Positions 30,536 through 42,131 of a DNA stretch of 64,000 bases are shown here, piece after piece. The number at the start of each line of letters is the position of its first letter. Position 1 is the first letter of the stretch. The position numbers and the translations under genes are program-made. The stretch is taken from the NCBI RefSeq assembly GCF_026151205.1, contig NC_087081.1, forward strand, positions 16,294,837-16,358,836, in the 5' to 3' direction. This DNA is from Bolinopsis microptera. Taxonomy: Eukaryota; Ctenophora; Tentaculata; Lobata; Bolinopsidae. Under the pieces are notes generated by a model. It saw nothing but the letters and a program-made list of their open reading frames with translations, searched no databases and was not told the origin of the DNA.

Positions 30536-31798
30536 CGGGTATATGCCTCACAGAATGGCAAAAAAAAGAAAGGTCTCTCAAAATCACAAAACACACTTTA
30601 TTCCAGTTTTTATCTCATAAGAAGCTAAGTTGACACTCATATTTTTCTTCCCGGGGGTTGATTTAATCTCATAACAATTTTTTCTTTGAGAAAAATTGGC
30701 CGGAAAATCTTCCTCCAAAAAAACATGCCTCACAGAATGGCCAAATCTGAACTTCTATAATTTTGTTGATGGAGATACTTTTTAAATTTCTATCACCACA
30801 CGTTGTTAGAAAACCTATTAAGGAATGGGGTAATAACCTAAAACTCACGAAAAAACTGAGCTGCGAAAAATTATTTCACAAACAAAAAAAAAATGCCTCA
30901 CAAAATGGCCAAAAAAAAATGAAAACGAGAAAATTTTATTTTTCTAAAACCTTTGGCTCTTGTTTCAGGCATGCTGCTGGTATAAATATGCCTTGTTAAC
31001 ACCCCCATATAGGTGAAATTTCTTAGAACTGAATAAAAAGGGCATAATTTCCTACACCAAAAATGGCCATTTTGTTCATATTCCCTGATTTCATGATTTA
31101 TAACCTTCATTCGGCTGTAAAAACACTCCATCTGGGGTGTTATTGTATGATAAATAGCTTGTGAATACTTTAGACCATCAAAACTAACATGTCTACATCA
31201 ATAAAAGGAGTTTTAAATTTTGGCCATTTTTTGAGGCATATTTTGGCCATTTTGTGAGGTGTGTAGCCATTTTAGCGTTTTTTTCTTCCTATATTGAACA
31301 ATGTTCGTTTTTTTTTGATGAATACTATTCTTTAAACATCTTCTGTCATACTGGTGCCAGAAGTTCTCACCAAAATGCAAACTTAGTTCAAAAATTTGAA
31401 AACAAATTTTGTGAGGCATATTTTGGCCATTTTGTGAGGCGTGTATCCATTTTAGCATTTTTTTCTTCCTACATTGAACAATGTTCGTTTTGTTTGATGA
31501 ATACTATTCTTTGAACATCTTCTGTCATACTGGTGCCAGAAGTTCTCACCAAAATGCAAACTTAGTTCAAAAATTTGAAAACAAATTTTCAGTGCTCAAA
31601 ATTTCTACATAAACAGTAATATTTATGCCAGAAAATGTGGTCCTAGTTAATGATTTCACCACAGGAAGTGTTGCCAGAAGACTTTTGTTTCATATGGTAT
31701 CCACAAAACCTACCAGTCTTATACAACAAATTAGTTACAAAAACATTTACAAATTTGGCCATTCTGTGAGGCTAGCCATTCTGTGAGGCATATACCCG
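30536..31798. mobile_element. TA-flanked TIR element with TGAGGCATA motifs
   Basis: Ends CGGGTATATGCCTCACAGAA and its complement, each flanked by TA (30534-30535, 31799-31800). The word GCCTCACARAATGGCC is repeated inwards from both ends, three times on the left and about six on the right in reverse. No coding capacity. The TA duplication suggests a Tc1/mariner-like or ISL2EU-like MITE. Confidence 0.75.
31225..31590 (+). repeat. ~183-bp tandem duplication
   Basis: Two units run from GAGGCATATTTTGGCC to GAAAACAAATTTT, at about 31231-31413 and 31414-31590, inside the TA-flanked element. They differ at only a few sites. Confidence 0.85.
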
Positions 31799-31912
31799 TA
31801 CGTAATTAATTTGTATAACTGCAATTATACTCAATAGGCGTACGTAGACTGTACAGTCATACTATTCTAATGATGAAATAATAATGGGGTGACATAAGTT
31901 GAGGTGTCCGTA

Positions 31913-32785
31913 GCCTAGGAGCAATCAAAAGTCACATAACATTACCCAGGTTCATGGAATGAACGGAAATGAACAAACATGAACATTATCCTCAAAGTGC
32001 TCAAAATTGTTCAAAATTGGTCGGAAAGAGTTAATATTGGTCCTAGGAGTACTCAAACCAAGTTTGGGAATCACTGCATGTCTAGCACCGATGTAACCAA
32101 TGTGCCCATTTCGTCCCAATAATCGTCCCGAGTATCTGCAGATTTTTGGAACATGGGGACTTCGAAGTATTGGCTGTACTTGAGTGCTGGGAAGCCTCAA
32201 TTCGGTTTTCTAAGATGGATATAGTTAAAAACTAGGCCTAGGAGCCATCAAAGGTCGCATAACATTACCCATGTTTATGGAATGAACGGAAATGAACAAA
32301 CATGAACATTATCCTCAAAGTGCTCACAATTTTCAAAATTGGTCGGAAAGAGTTAATATTGGTCCTAGGAGTACTCAAACCAAGTTTGGGAATCACTGCA
32401 TGTCTAGCACCGATGTAACCAATGTGCCAATTTCGTCCCAATAATCGTCCCGAGTATCTGCAGATTTTTGGAACATGGGGACATCGAAGTATTGGCTGTA
32501 TTTGAGTCCTGGGAAGCCTCAATTCGGTTTTCTAAGATGGATATAGTTAAAAACTAGGCCTAGGAGCCATCAAAGGTCGCATAACATTACCTATGTTCAT
32601 GGAATGAACGGAAATGAACAAACATGAACATTATCCTCAAAGTGCTTAGAATTGTTCAAAATTGGTCGGAAAGAGTTAATATTTGTCCTAGGACCACTCA
32701 AACCAAGTTTGGGAATCACTGCATGTCTAGAACCGATGTAACCAATGTTCCAATTTTGTCCCAATAATCCTCCGAAGTATCCCAT
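31913..32785 (+). repeat. 322-bp tandem repeat, 2.7 copies
   Basis: Units start near GCCTAGGAGCCATCAAAGG at 31914, 32237 and 32559. Each contains GGAATGAACGGAAATGAAC and TAATATTGGTCCTAGGAG. Divergence is low, so the amplification is recent. No coding. Confidence 0.9.
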
Positions 32786-34140
32786 ATTTAATTTTGCGAC
32801 CAATTTTGTATTATATTTTCGTTAAAGTTCCAATCAGAATTATGTACACAATTATGAGCACACGTACCTGAATTCTCTCCAAGTGAAGTGGGCAATTAAA
32901 ATAATATGTTGTTGTAATATTCCAACTTCATGACCGAAATGTTATCACGAGATGTACATGTTCGCTTACTTTGTCATTACTTTATTACGGCAGGCTGCGG
33001 TAATCTATAAATAATCATACTTTACACACATTTCTCTACACGCTGTAGGTTCCACACTGCACATGGGCGTATCATATTCCACTTTAAATTAAAAATTACC
33101 ACGCACACGCACAAATTGCCCATTTTTGTCGATAAATGGTTCATAAAAATGTAACCATTTATCGACAGAAATACGATATATATAATGTTCCCGGAATAGT
33201 ATAACCTAAAAATGACTTGTTTGAAATCAAATATCTAATTAGCCGAGTTCTGATTATATCTTACCAACCTTCCCAATAACACCAGTTTGTATCTAAACAT
33301 TTACTCCTAATAGCAACACTGACGTGATGGGTTTTATTTTCAGTTACTGATGGACTGACCTGCCATTGTGTGATACTGATAGTCGCCGAAGGATCTCTCT
33401 GACATGAAAACGGCTATACTGACGTCTGACAAAGTAACTCAGAATGTTCTTTCTTCTCTCATCTCTGACTCTCATTTTGCTGTGCAGGAGCCCGGAATGT
33501 CGTGCCCTTGTTATTTCTGGAAGATAATGTACTGCTGGGAATAATCTATACTCTATTTTAATGGTCTCCTTCTCCTAAAACTTTAAAACATACAGTAGGT
33601 GAGGACATACTAGAATTTTTGGAATATAATTATATGGCTTACAAATACAATTCAGTCACACTGTAGGCTCAATATTGTGAACAGTCATAATTGTGGGTCA
33701 AGTTTTTGTAGTTAAATCAGTAATGCATCATGTCTTAACTCCCAAACCATCTGATAAACCGAGTTTCAACCTCTTTGATCAATTAAAATGAATTACTTTC
33801 AGTTACTGCCGAAACTTTCTTCTACAAATCCTCTACAATGATGCCGAACGCTTGAACTTGAAGATTGAGTTAATCTTCAAGATGTTGCTCCGATCAAAGA
33901 ATTTAAGATGACAATTCCAGTTCATAATGTTACGCTGTGCACGGGATTTAGAAAGATGAACATTATATATTATAATCCGTTGTTTTAATATTTTGTTTTC
34001 TTTGTTAATCACTAACTGATCGATGATCTAACTAGGTTTTATCTCTATCTTAAACTGTGATCTGAGAGAAGCTTTATCAGTGTGTAGTGTGCGTGCAGTA
34101 CTGCGCCGTGACGTTATAGGACAAAAAGTACCTGCCACCA
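32786..34140. other. No gene seen; includes a 15-bp hairpin
   Basis: AT-rich. A perfect inverted repeat (TGTCGATAAATGGTT, 11-base loop, complement) lies at 33127-33167. A few acceptor-like sites (TTATTTTCAG at about 33343, TTTGCTGTGCAG at about 33488) occur, but the sequence after them is not recognisable. Confidence 0.4.
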
Positions 34141-34236
34141 ATGGTCAACACCAAAAGCGCGGCGTACTGCGAGCGACCAACTATTTCGCCCGTACAATAT
34201 ATGGAACAGATATTTTACGAGTATCACCCGTTAAAC

Positions 34237-34675
34237 GATCTTCCACCTTCGATCAGTGAGAAGATCCCACATGCATGTGAAAAAGGTGCATCAAGCTGGC
34301 TGACCGGACTTCCCTATGAAAAGTACGGCTTTGTCTTGAACAAGCGAGGGTTTAAAGACGCGATAGCATTGAGATATGCTCTACCCATTGCTAACATAGC
34401 CAAGAAATGCATTTGTGGCAAAGTGCAAAGATAACACCTACAACCACATTATTATTTGCAAGAAAGGAGGCTTTGTCAACAGCAGACACAACCGACTGAG
34501 AGACACTGTTGCAAGCATTCTTGAAAAAATCTGTAATGAGGTTGTTGTAGAGCCCACACTCCAGCCATGCACTGGAGAAAGCCTTCACCCTGGTACCATC
34601 CTGGATGATGGGGCAAGGCTCGACACACATGGCGTTAGTGCCATCTCCGACAACTTTACGTTTAATTCCGTTTAA
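34237..34675 (+). pseudogene. Retroelement R, C-terminal region fragment
   Basis: Reading in two frames: EKGASSWLTGLPYEKYGF, VLNKRGFKDAIALRYALP and AKKCICGK, then YNHIIICKKGGFVNSRHNR, LRDTVASILEKI and DDGARLDTHG. In the family these blocks follow the RT domain. C-x-C and H/C residues (CICGK, NHIIICKKGG) suggest a zinc-binding unit. It is isolated from any RT here. Confidence 0.6.
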
Positions 34676-34891
34676 TTCCGTTTAATTCCATGGCGGTCGC
34701 GCGCTACTGCAAGCGAGAGGGCTCTGGTTAGAGCAACGATTGACGATACAGGGGGAGTCGCGCATTCGTGCGCGGCGGATTATACAACGTATGACAAAGT
34801 GCAAAGGATTGGCGGGCCAAGTAATAACGGATGATAACGGATGGTCGGATGATACTCGTTCAAATTTCTTTTAAGTAGCCAGTTTGGTAAT

Positions 34892-34940
34892 TGGAGGACT
34901 TCGCCGCTTCGATCTCGACGGATTGACATCGTCAATCAAA
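34892..34940. mobile_element. GC-rich micro-element, family A, minimal 49-bp form
   Basis: Runs from TGGAGGACTTCGCCGCTTCG to CATCGTCAATCAA, flanked by TTTGGTAAT and TTTGGTTAT (9 bp, one mismatch). It contains the palindrome GATTGACATCGTCAATC. Its two ends match the two ends of the longer copies at 35002-35281 and 45123-45238. Confidence 0.6.
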
Positions 34941-35001
34941 TTTGGTTATTAATTTACAAATCTTGCTCATTTCTTACTAAAGCAAAATATAACGTGAAAA
35001 C

Positions 35002-35281
35002 TTGATTGACGATGTCAACCCATCGAGATTTGCTCTAACCAGAGCCTTCACATAGCCAAGTACGTGTATACGCGTACTGCGTGACGCGCTTGTTTCACAA
35101 GTAGAATATTTGCCGCCTTCGGCGGTCGCGTGCTACTGCAAGCGAAAAGGCTATGGTTAGAGCAAACCAGAGCCCTCTCGCTTGCAGTAGCGCGCGACCG
35201 CTATGTGAACATCGAGATCGTTGCTCTGCAAAGCAAGAATGCTAATTTGCGCGGCGCATCGAAGCAGCGCGAAGTCCTCCA
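35002..35281. mobile_element. GC-rich micro-element, family A, long form with internal palindrome
   Basis: Starts TTGATTGACGATGTCAA and ends GAAGTCCTCCA. The middle holds an inverted repeat at 35122-35202 whose arms share GCGGTCGCGCGCTACTGCAA. The same arm stands alone at 34685-34727. The target duplication is not clear (GTGAAAAC against GTAAAAAC). Confidence 0.5.
35122..35202. repeat. ~38-bp-arm inverted repeat
   Basis: The left arm reads GCGGTCGCGTGCTACTGC onward. The right arm is its complement with few changes, separated by almost no loop. A long hairpin would form in RNA or single-stranded DNA. Confidence 0.8.
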
Positions 35282-35493
35282 CAGTAAAAACATGCGCAGC
35301 TGCATGAAAAAAAAAACAAGTTTTGAAGCTGGACGCTGGTGGTGAAGGATATAAAAACGTTTAGTTTCAAAATAACTTATCTACAATTTATATTTAATTT
35401 AAAAAATACAATTCACAATTTATTATTAAAAAGAGTTATTTGAGCTCAGCTTAATTAAAAGTAAATATAAAATATTTTGAATTCATAATAACC

Positions 35494-35528
35494 AGGACGC
35501 GCGCCGAGTTGGACTCGTTGACGGTCCT
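35494..35528 (+). repeat. GC-rich hairpin, family C, copy 2
   Basis: Same 35-bp core as 24591-24625 with one change (CTCGTTGACG). It lies in AT-rich DNA, so the core itself is the repeated unit. Confidence 0.8.
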
Positions 35529-35849
35529 ATATTGTATATACAAATTCTATAAAAATGTAAAATTGTAATAATATATAAAATCCACAAGTTGTGCAAAATG
35601 GCCACGAGCCTAAATATTACATATCAATCAATTAAAATTCATTAACATTACCAATATTAAAAACTGTCCAAAATATCTAAAAAAGTATTCTCTAGCCAAA
35701 GGGCTCAATATTTAAGGCTTAATTTTTAATATTGTCTGGTTTATGTCGCAACTTGGGCCCTTTGTCCCCCCTTATCGAAATAATTGTTGTCTTTAATAAC
35801 CCGTTGGAGATTCCATCTTTTGTGCAAGCTATAATTTAATCAAGCGTTG

Positions 35850-35945
35850 CGCTTCGAGTTCGACTCCCATGCCTCCTGTTGTGGAGAAAACTAAAGGTGT
35901 AAAGGCCAAGGAAGCTTTTTCTACTTCTAGGACCCTTGCATTATA
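35850..35945 (-). pseudogene. Retroelement R 3' tail, copy 2
   Basis: Minus-strand reading YNARVLEVEKAS, FTPLVFSTTGGMGVELEAQ. It has a short internal duplication (AAGGCC). It lies at the left of the E1 repeat element; relatives in the same relative position are in E2 (39065-39160) and E3 (41808-41908). Confidence 0.6.
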
Positions 35946-36275
35946 ACATAGTTCAGCTCTTTCTAGTCCCCTGCTACACGGCATGTAAACATGGATTGGC
36001 TAGTTAGAGGCGGTCCGTGTAGGCCTTACACTGTGCTTTCAGCAATACTCATAATATTATTATATTTATATATTGTAACCTCGATAAATATAATTTTACA
36101 CAGAATATATACCTTATCGGACCTTATTTGGACAAACATTAAATGAACGGACATTATTATGAACGGACATTAATATGAACGCTAGAAGGCATTCAAAACC
36201 ATCAAAAATTCGAATTTTTTTCATTTCTTTGACTTTTTTTATACCAGCTAATGATCTTTAAATCCATTTTTTATA

Positions 36276-36830
36276 AAATAGCATATAATGTAAGCGTCTC
36301 AATACTCAATACTCAATATATTACATTGCAGCAGCCGACCGCAATACAGAACAGTTTTAAGTTCAACGTACAATTTTTATTTTTACATTTTATAATTATT
36401 GTTACGAAAACCTACTATTTATTGTTACTAAAACAATAGCATATAATATAAGTATCTCAATACTCAATACTCAATATATTACATTGCAGCAGCCGACCGC
36501 AAGACAGAACAGTCTTAAGTTTAACGTACAATTTTTATTTTTACATTTTATTGTTACGAAAACCTACTATTTATTGTTACTAAAACAATAGCATATAATA
36601 TAAGTATCTCAATACTCAATACTCAATATATTACATTGCAGCAGCCGACCGCAAGACAGAACAGTCTTAAGTTTAACGTACAATTTTTATTTTTACATTT
36701 TTTTGTTACGAAAACCTACTATTTATTGTTACTAAAACAATAGCATATAATATAAGCATCTCAATACTCAACACTCAATATATTACATTACAGCAGCCGA
36801 CCGCAGTATAGAACCTTTTTAAGTTCACAA
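36276..36830 (+). repeat. 152-bp satellite in E1, ~4 units
   Basis: Units contain CAATACTCAATACTCAATAT, GCAGCAGCCGACCGCA and TTGTTACGAAAACCTACT. The last unit is a diverged edge unit (GTATAGAACC), as in E2 and E3. Confidence 0.9.
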
Positions 36831-36874
36831 GTTTATTATCAAATTTACTTACTTAGTTTTATCATTTGTTGCTA

Positions 36875-37473
36875 TAGGCAGTGCGCCATCGACAATAAGA
36901 CGCGCGCGCTGACCATTGAATGGTTTTTTAGCTCTTATTTCGGCCAGCACATTATTTTGGAAACAATCGAAAAGTTATAATACTTCCCATATAACAATTT
37001 TGTTGAAATTTGGTCAGCGTACGTAAACACTTATATTCTACTGAACCTAATTTAGTTTGAGCAATTTCGATGGTCAGAATTTGAGTTATCAACGAATTTA
37101 TACCTATTTTGTCATTTTTAGACCTCTTAATCAAGGCCAATCTCTCCCAACTAAATTAGGTTCGGTAGTTAAGTATGATTGGAAGGTTCTGACAAATTTT
37201 CAGCATGATTCATGTTCAGGAACCGAAGATATGACAGAATAATACGACAAAAATCAACGAATTTCGTCGAATTTCGTCAAATTACGCGACTTTTACACCT
37301 AATTTTGCTCCAAAAGCCGCGCACCATCAAATATGGCACCTAGGCGAAACTCACTGATCATTCCAAAAAGGTATAATAAATTTGGTACTGTGAAAATTCT
37401 CACAGTCTCTAGAAAACGATGGTACAAAAATTTTGAAAATCCGAGCAAGTTTATTTTTATCGTGCACCGCCTA
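36875..37473. mobile_element. 599-bp TIR element with 7-bp duplication inside E1
   Basis: Ends TAGGCAGTGCGCCAT and ATCGTGCACCGCCTA are imperfect inverted repeats. GTTGCTA flanks both sides (36868-36874 and 37474-37480). E2 and E3 carry the empty site with a single GTTGCTA. No coding. A related copy starts at 48788. Confidence 0.85.
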
Positions 37474-37607
37474 GTTGCTACTATATACTAGCGGGTTCAA
37501 AGGACAATAGCAAATAGACGGCGCGGAACTTATTGACATTTTGATCTTGGAAAAATATTTTATTACTTTTCTATTATGTTGTCCTTTCAATAAAGTTTTA
37601 CTATTAA

Positions 37608-37990
37608 GGGGTCGTTCACATAGTACGTAATCAATACTTTGGCAATTTTTACCCCCCCCCTCCGTAATCAACCGTAATCAAGACCGAACCCCCCCCCCTA
37701 TATTACGTAATCAAGGTTTGACCCCCCCCCCCCGTAATCAAGACCCAAGATCCTATATTACGTAATCAAGATTAATAATCGCAAAGCACTTACTTATAAA
37801 CGAAAATTGGTTTAAAAAACGAAAATTTTGATTTCATAATCAACGAAAATTGTCCAATTGGTATTTCGAAAATCGGTAAAAAATTAAAATGTTTATCATG
37901 TAATCAACGACCAAACCCCCCCTCCCCCCGTAATTAACCGTAAGCATTTGAAAACCCCCCCGGCTGATTACGTAATATGTGAACGACCCG
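37608..37990. mobile_element. MITE copy 3 (in E1)
   Basis: GGGGTCGTTCACATAGTACG to GTGAACGACCCG, flanked by TAA. It contains C-runs and ATTACGTAATCAAG words. Shared position with copies in E2 and E3 shows it was present before E was multiplied. Confidence 0.85.
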
Positions 37991-39385
37991 TAAGCATGAA
38001 CAAGTTTTTCTTTTCTGCAAATATCAGTGTACTAAACTGTGTGAGTCCTATATAATAATGTTTCTTCCCGGTACTCCTAGCGAAAATTACCTGCGTGAAC
38101 CGAGCATCCCACTTTTGAAAGGTTATTAAAATAGAGTATTCACATACCTTATCAGACCCTATTTGGACGAACATTAAATGATCGGACATAATTATGACCG
38201 GACATTAATATGAACGCTAGAAGGCATTCAAAACCATCAAATATCCGAATTTTTTTCATTTTTTGACGTTTTTTATTTCAGCAAATGATTTTTAAATCTA
38301 TTTTTTATACAGTAATTAAGAATAGCAGTCGTTAAGCAGTAAAAATGTTAAAATATGTGTACATGATCAGTGTCTAATATCACATATCATCTTCTTTTCG
38401 TGCATGAAATAGTCCATGCTTAAATAAGATTTAGAGGCTGAATAGAAATGTGAAACAAGTTTGTCATGTTGGCGGGGACTAACTCATGAACTATGTTGTT
38501 GAGTGTCATAATTCCGTTGACTTTTTCGCCAAGTGACCCTTGAAAACATCATATACTAGTACAGTTTTCTGTGCCTCTGGCAGACCAAGGAGAACCTTTC
38601 CTTCGTTAACATACGGCACAACAAAGTTCTCATAGTTGTCATATTCTGGACAAAAAGATCAAAGTGGAAAAATGTTTGAAAAAATTCAACGAACTTGGAC
38701 GGACCTTAGTTTGGTATTATACCTTATCGGACCTTATTTGGACGGACATTAATTGAACGTTCATCTTAATATCCGTTCAAATAAAGTCCGTTCATTTAAT
38801 GTCCGTCCAAGTTCGTTGAATTTTTTTCAAACATTTTTCCACTTTGAACTTTTTGTCCAGAATATGACAACTATGAGAACTTTGTTGTGCCGTAAGTTAA
38901 CGAAGGAAAGGTTCTCCTTGGTCTGCCAGAGGCACAGAAAACTGTACTAGTATATGATGTTTTCAAGGGTCACTTGGCGAAAAAGTCAATGGAATTATGG
39001 CACTCAACAACATAGTTCATGAGTTAGTCCCCGCCAACATGACAAACTTGTTTCACACACATCATGCGTTGCGCTTCGAGTTCGACTCCCATGCCTCCTG
39101 TTGTGGAGAAAACTAAAGGTGTAAAGGAAGCTTTTTCCACTTCTAGGACCCTTGCATTATAACATAATATTATTATATTTATATATTGTAACCTGGATAA
39201 ATATAATTTTACACAGAATATATACCTTATCGGACCTTATTTGGACGAACATTAAATGAACGGACATTATTATGAACGGACATTAATTCGAACGCTAGAA
39301 GGCATTCAAAACCATCAAAAATCCGAATTCTTTTTATTTCTTTGACTTTTTTTATACCAGCTAATGATCTTTAAATCCATTTTTT

Positions 39386-39945
39386 ATACAATAGCATATA
39401 ATGTAAGCGTCTCAATACTCAAAACTCAATATATTACATTGCAGCAGCCGACCGCAATACAGAACAGTTTTAAGTTCAACGCACAATTTTTATTTTTACA
39501 TTTTTTTGTTACGAAAACCTAATATTTATTGTTACTAAAACAATAGCATATAATATAAGCATCTCAATACTCAATACTCAATATATTACATTGCAGCAGC
39601 CGACCGCAAGACAGAACAGTCTTAAGTTCAACGTACAATTTTTATTTTTACATTTTATTGTTACGAAAACCTACTATTTATTGTTACTAAAACAATAGCA
39701 TATAATATAAGTATCTCAATACTCAATACTCAATATATTACATTGCAGCAGCCGACCGCAAGACAGAACAGTCTTAAGTTTAACGTACCATTTTTATTTT
39801 TACATTTTTTTGTTACGAAAACCTACTATTTATTGTTACTAAAACAATAGCATATAATATAAGCATCTCAATACTCAACACTCAATATATTACATTACAG
39901 CAGCCGACCGCAGTATAGAACCTTTTTAAGTTCACAAATTTATTA
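39386..39945 (+). repeat. 152-bp satellite in E2, ~4 units
   Basis: Same unit as in E1, same edge unit at its right. Confidence 0.9.
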
Positions 39946-40108
39946 TCAAATTTACTTACTTAGTTTTATCATTTGTTGCTACTATATACTAGCGGGTTCA
40001 AAGGACAATAGCAAATAGACGGCGCGGAACTTATTGACATTTTGATCTTGGAAAAATATTTTATTACTTTTATATTATGTTGTCCTTTCAATAAAGTTTT
40101 ACTATTAA

Positions 40109-40503
40109 GGGGTCGTTCACATAGTACGTAATCAATATTTTGGTAATTTTTATCCCCCCCCCTCCGTAATCAACCGTAATCAAGACCGAACCCCCCCTAT
40201 ATTACGTAATCAAGGTTTGACCCCCCCCCCCCCCGTAATCAAGACCCAAGATCCTATATTACGTAATCAAGATTAATAATCGCAAAGCACTTACTTATAA
40301 ACGAAAATTGGTTTAAAAAACGAAAATTTTGATTACATAATCAACGAAAATTGTCCAATTGGTATTTCGAAAATCGGTAAAAAATTAAAATGTTTATCAT
40401 GTAATCAACGACCAAACCCCCCCCCCTGCCCCCGTAATTAACCGTAAGCATGTGAAAACCCCCCCCCCCCCCTCGGCTGATTACGTAATATGTGAACGAC
40501 CCC
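40109..40503. mobile_element. MITE copy 4 (in E2)
   Basis: GGGGTCGTTCACATAG to GTGAACGACCCC, flanked by TAA. C-runs of up to 14. Confidence 0.85.
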
Positions 40504-41281
40504 TAAGCATGAACAAGTTTTTCTTTTCTGCAAATATCAGTGTACTAAACTGTGTGAGTCCTATATAATAATGTTTCTTCCCGGTACTCCTAGTGAAAAT
40601 TACCTGCGTAAACCGAGCATCCCACTTTTGAAAGGTAATTAAAATAGAGTATTCACATACCTTATCAGACCCTATTTGGACGAACATTAAATGATCGGAC
40701 ATAATTATGAACGGACATTAATATGACCGCTAGAAGGCATTCAAAACCATCAAATATCCGAATTTTTTTCATTTTTTTGACGTTTTTTATTTCAGCAAAC
40801 GATTTTTAAATCTATTTTTTATACAGTAAGTAAGAATAGCAGTCGTTAAGCAGTAAAAATGTTAAAATGTGTGTACATGATCAGTGTCTAATATCACATA
40901 TCATCTTCTTTTCGTGCATGAAATAGTCCATGCTTAAATAACATTTAGAGGCTGAAATGTGAAACAAGTTTGTCATGTTGGCGGGGACTAACTCATGAAC
41001 TATGTTGTTGAGTGCCATAATTCCGTTGACTTTTTCGCCAAGTGACCCTTGAAAACATCATATACTAGTACAGTTTGCTGTGCAAGGAGAACCTTTCCTT
41101 CGTTAACTTACGGCACAACAAAGTTCTCATAGTTGTCATATTCTGGACAAAAAGTTCAAAGTGGAAAAATGTTTGAAAAAAATTCAACGAACTTGGACGG
41201 ACCTTAAATGAACGGACTTTATTTGAACGGACATTAAGATGAACGTTCAATTAATGTCCGTCCAAATAAGGTCCGATAAGG

Positions 41282-41443
41282 TATAATACCAAACTAACTT
41301 ATGAGTACAATTGAATCACGTGTTGAAAATCAAAATTATTCTAGTTCTACATATAACTCAAGGAAACTTGTGGCGTATCTCTAAAACTATAAATATATGT
41401 ATAGTTAATATGAAAATTTATGGGATTACATAAAGATTATATA
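41282..41443 (+). other. Spacer F between E2 and E3, with an empty insertion site
   Basis: Single-copy-looking sequence that recurs in reverse at 45103-45122 plus 45381-45510. It holds one GATTACAT (41424-41431). In the reverse copy this word (ATGTAATC) is tripled by two insertions, so this is the unoccupied state. Confidence 0.8.
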
Positions 41444-42131
41444 CCTTATCGAACCTTATTTGGACGGAAATTAATTGAACGCTGGAGGCCCTTACGTTCA
41501 TCTTAATGTCTGTTCAAATAAAGTCCGTTCATTTAAGGTCCGTCCAAGTTAAAGTCCGTTGAATTTTTGTCAACCATTTTTCCACTTTGAACTTTTTGTC
41601 CAGAATATGACAACTATGAGAACTTTGTTGTGCCGTAAGTTAACGAAGGAAAGGTTCTCCTTGGTCTGCCAGAGGCACAGCAAACTGTACTAGTATATGA
41701 TGTTTTCAAGGGTCACTTGGCGAAAAAGTCAACGGAATTATGGCACTCAACAACATAGTTCATGAGTTAGTCCCCGCCAACATGACAAACTTGTTTCACA
41801 CACATCATGCGTTGCGCTTCGAGTTCGACTCCCATGCCTCCTGTTTTGGAGAAAACTAAAGGTGTAAAGGAAGCTTTTTCCACTTCTAGGACCCTTGCAT
41901 TATAACATAATATTATTATATTTATATATTGTAACCGGGATAAATACAATTTTACACAGAATATATACCTTATCGGACCTTATTTGGACGAACATTAAAT
42001 GAACGGACATTATTATGAACGGACATTAATATGAACGCTAGAAGGCATTCAAAACCATCAAAAATCCGAATTCTTTTCATTTCTTTGACTTTTTTTATAC
42101 CAGCTAATGATCTTTAAATCCATTTTTTATA

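Larger units (their letters stand above)
36112..38708 (+). mobile_element. Repeat element E1 (first of three)
   Basis: Starts CCTTATCGGACCTTATTTGG with tandem GAACGGACATTA words just inside. It then holds a four-unit 152-bp satellite, a 599-bp insertion, a MITE, an internal end-like copy at 38146 and a right part shared with E2 and E3. The right terminus is cut short at GGACCTTA, and a 14-base inverted piece of the E2/E3 spacer follows. No protein-coding capacity seen. Confidence 0.7.
38722..41281 (+). mobile_element. Repeat element E2 with ~330-bp TIRs
   Basis: Left 38722-39055 and right 40959-41281 are inverted copies beginning CCTTATCGGACCTTATTTGG. Between them lie a retroelement R tail (39065-39160, minus), a second end-like sequence at 39224, the 152-bp satellite (39386-39945), a MITE and an end-like sequence at 40665. 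The flanks are also inverted copies of each other (TTTGGTATTATA and TATAATACCAAA), so the palindrome extends beyond the element. Confidence 0.75.

Noticed and set aside
31952-32803. Three similar open stretches of 68-85 codons on the minus strand
   Set aside because: They are the same frame of a 322-bp tandem repeat, opened by low divergence; no domain.
37968-38189. Repeated 73-codon open stretch (also 40481-40702, 44288-44509)
   Set aside because: It spans the MITE border and non-coding E sequence. Repetition reflects the E copies, not selection on a protein.
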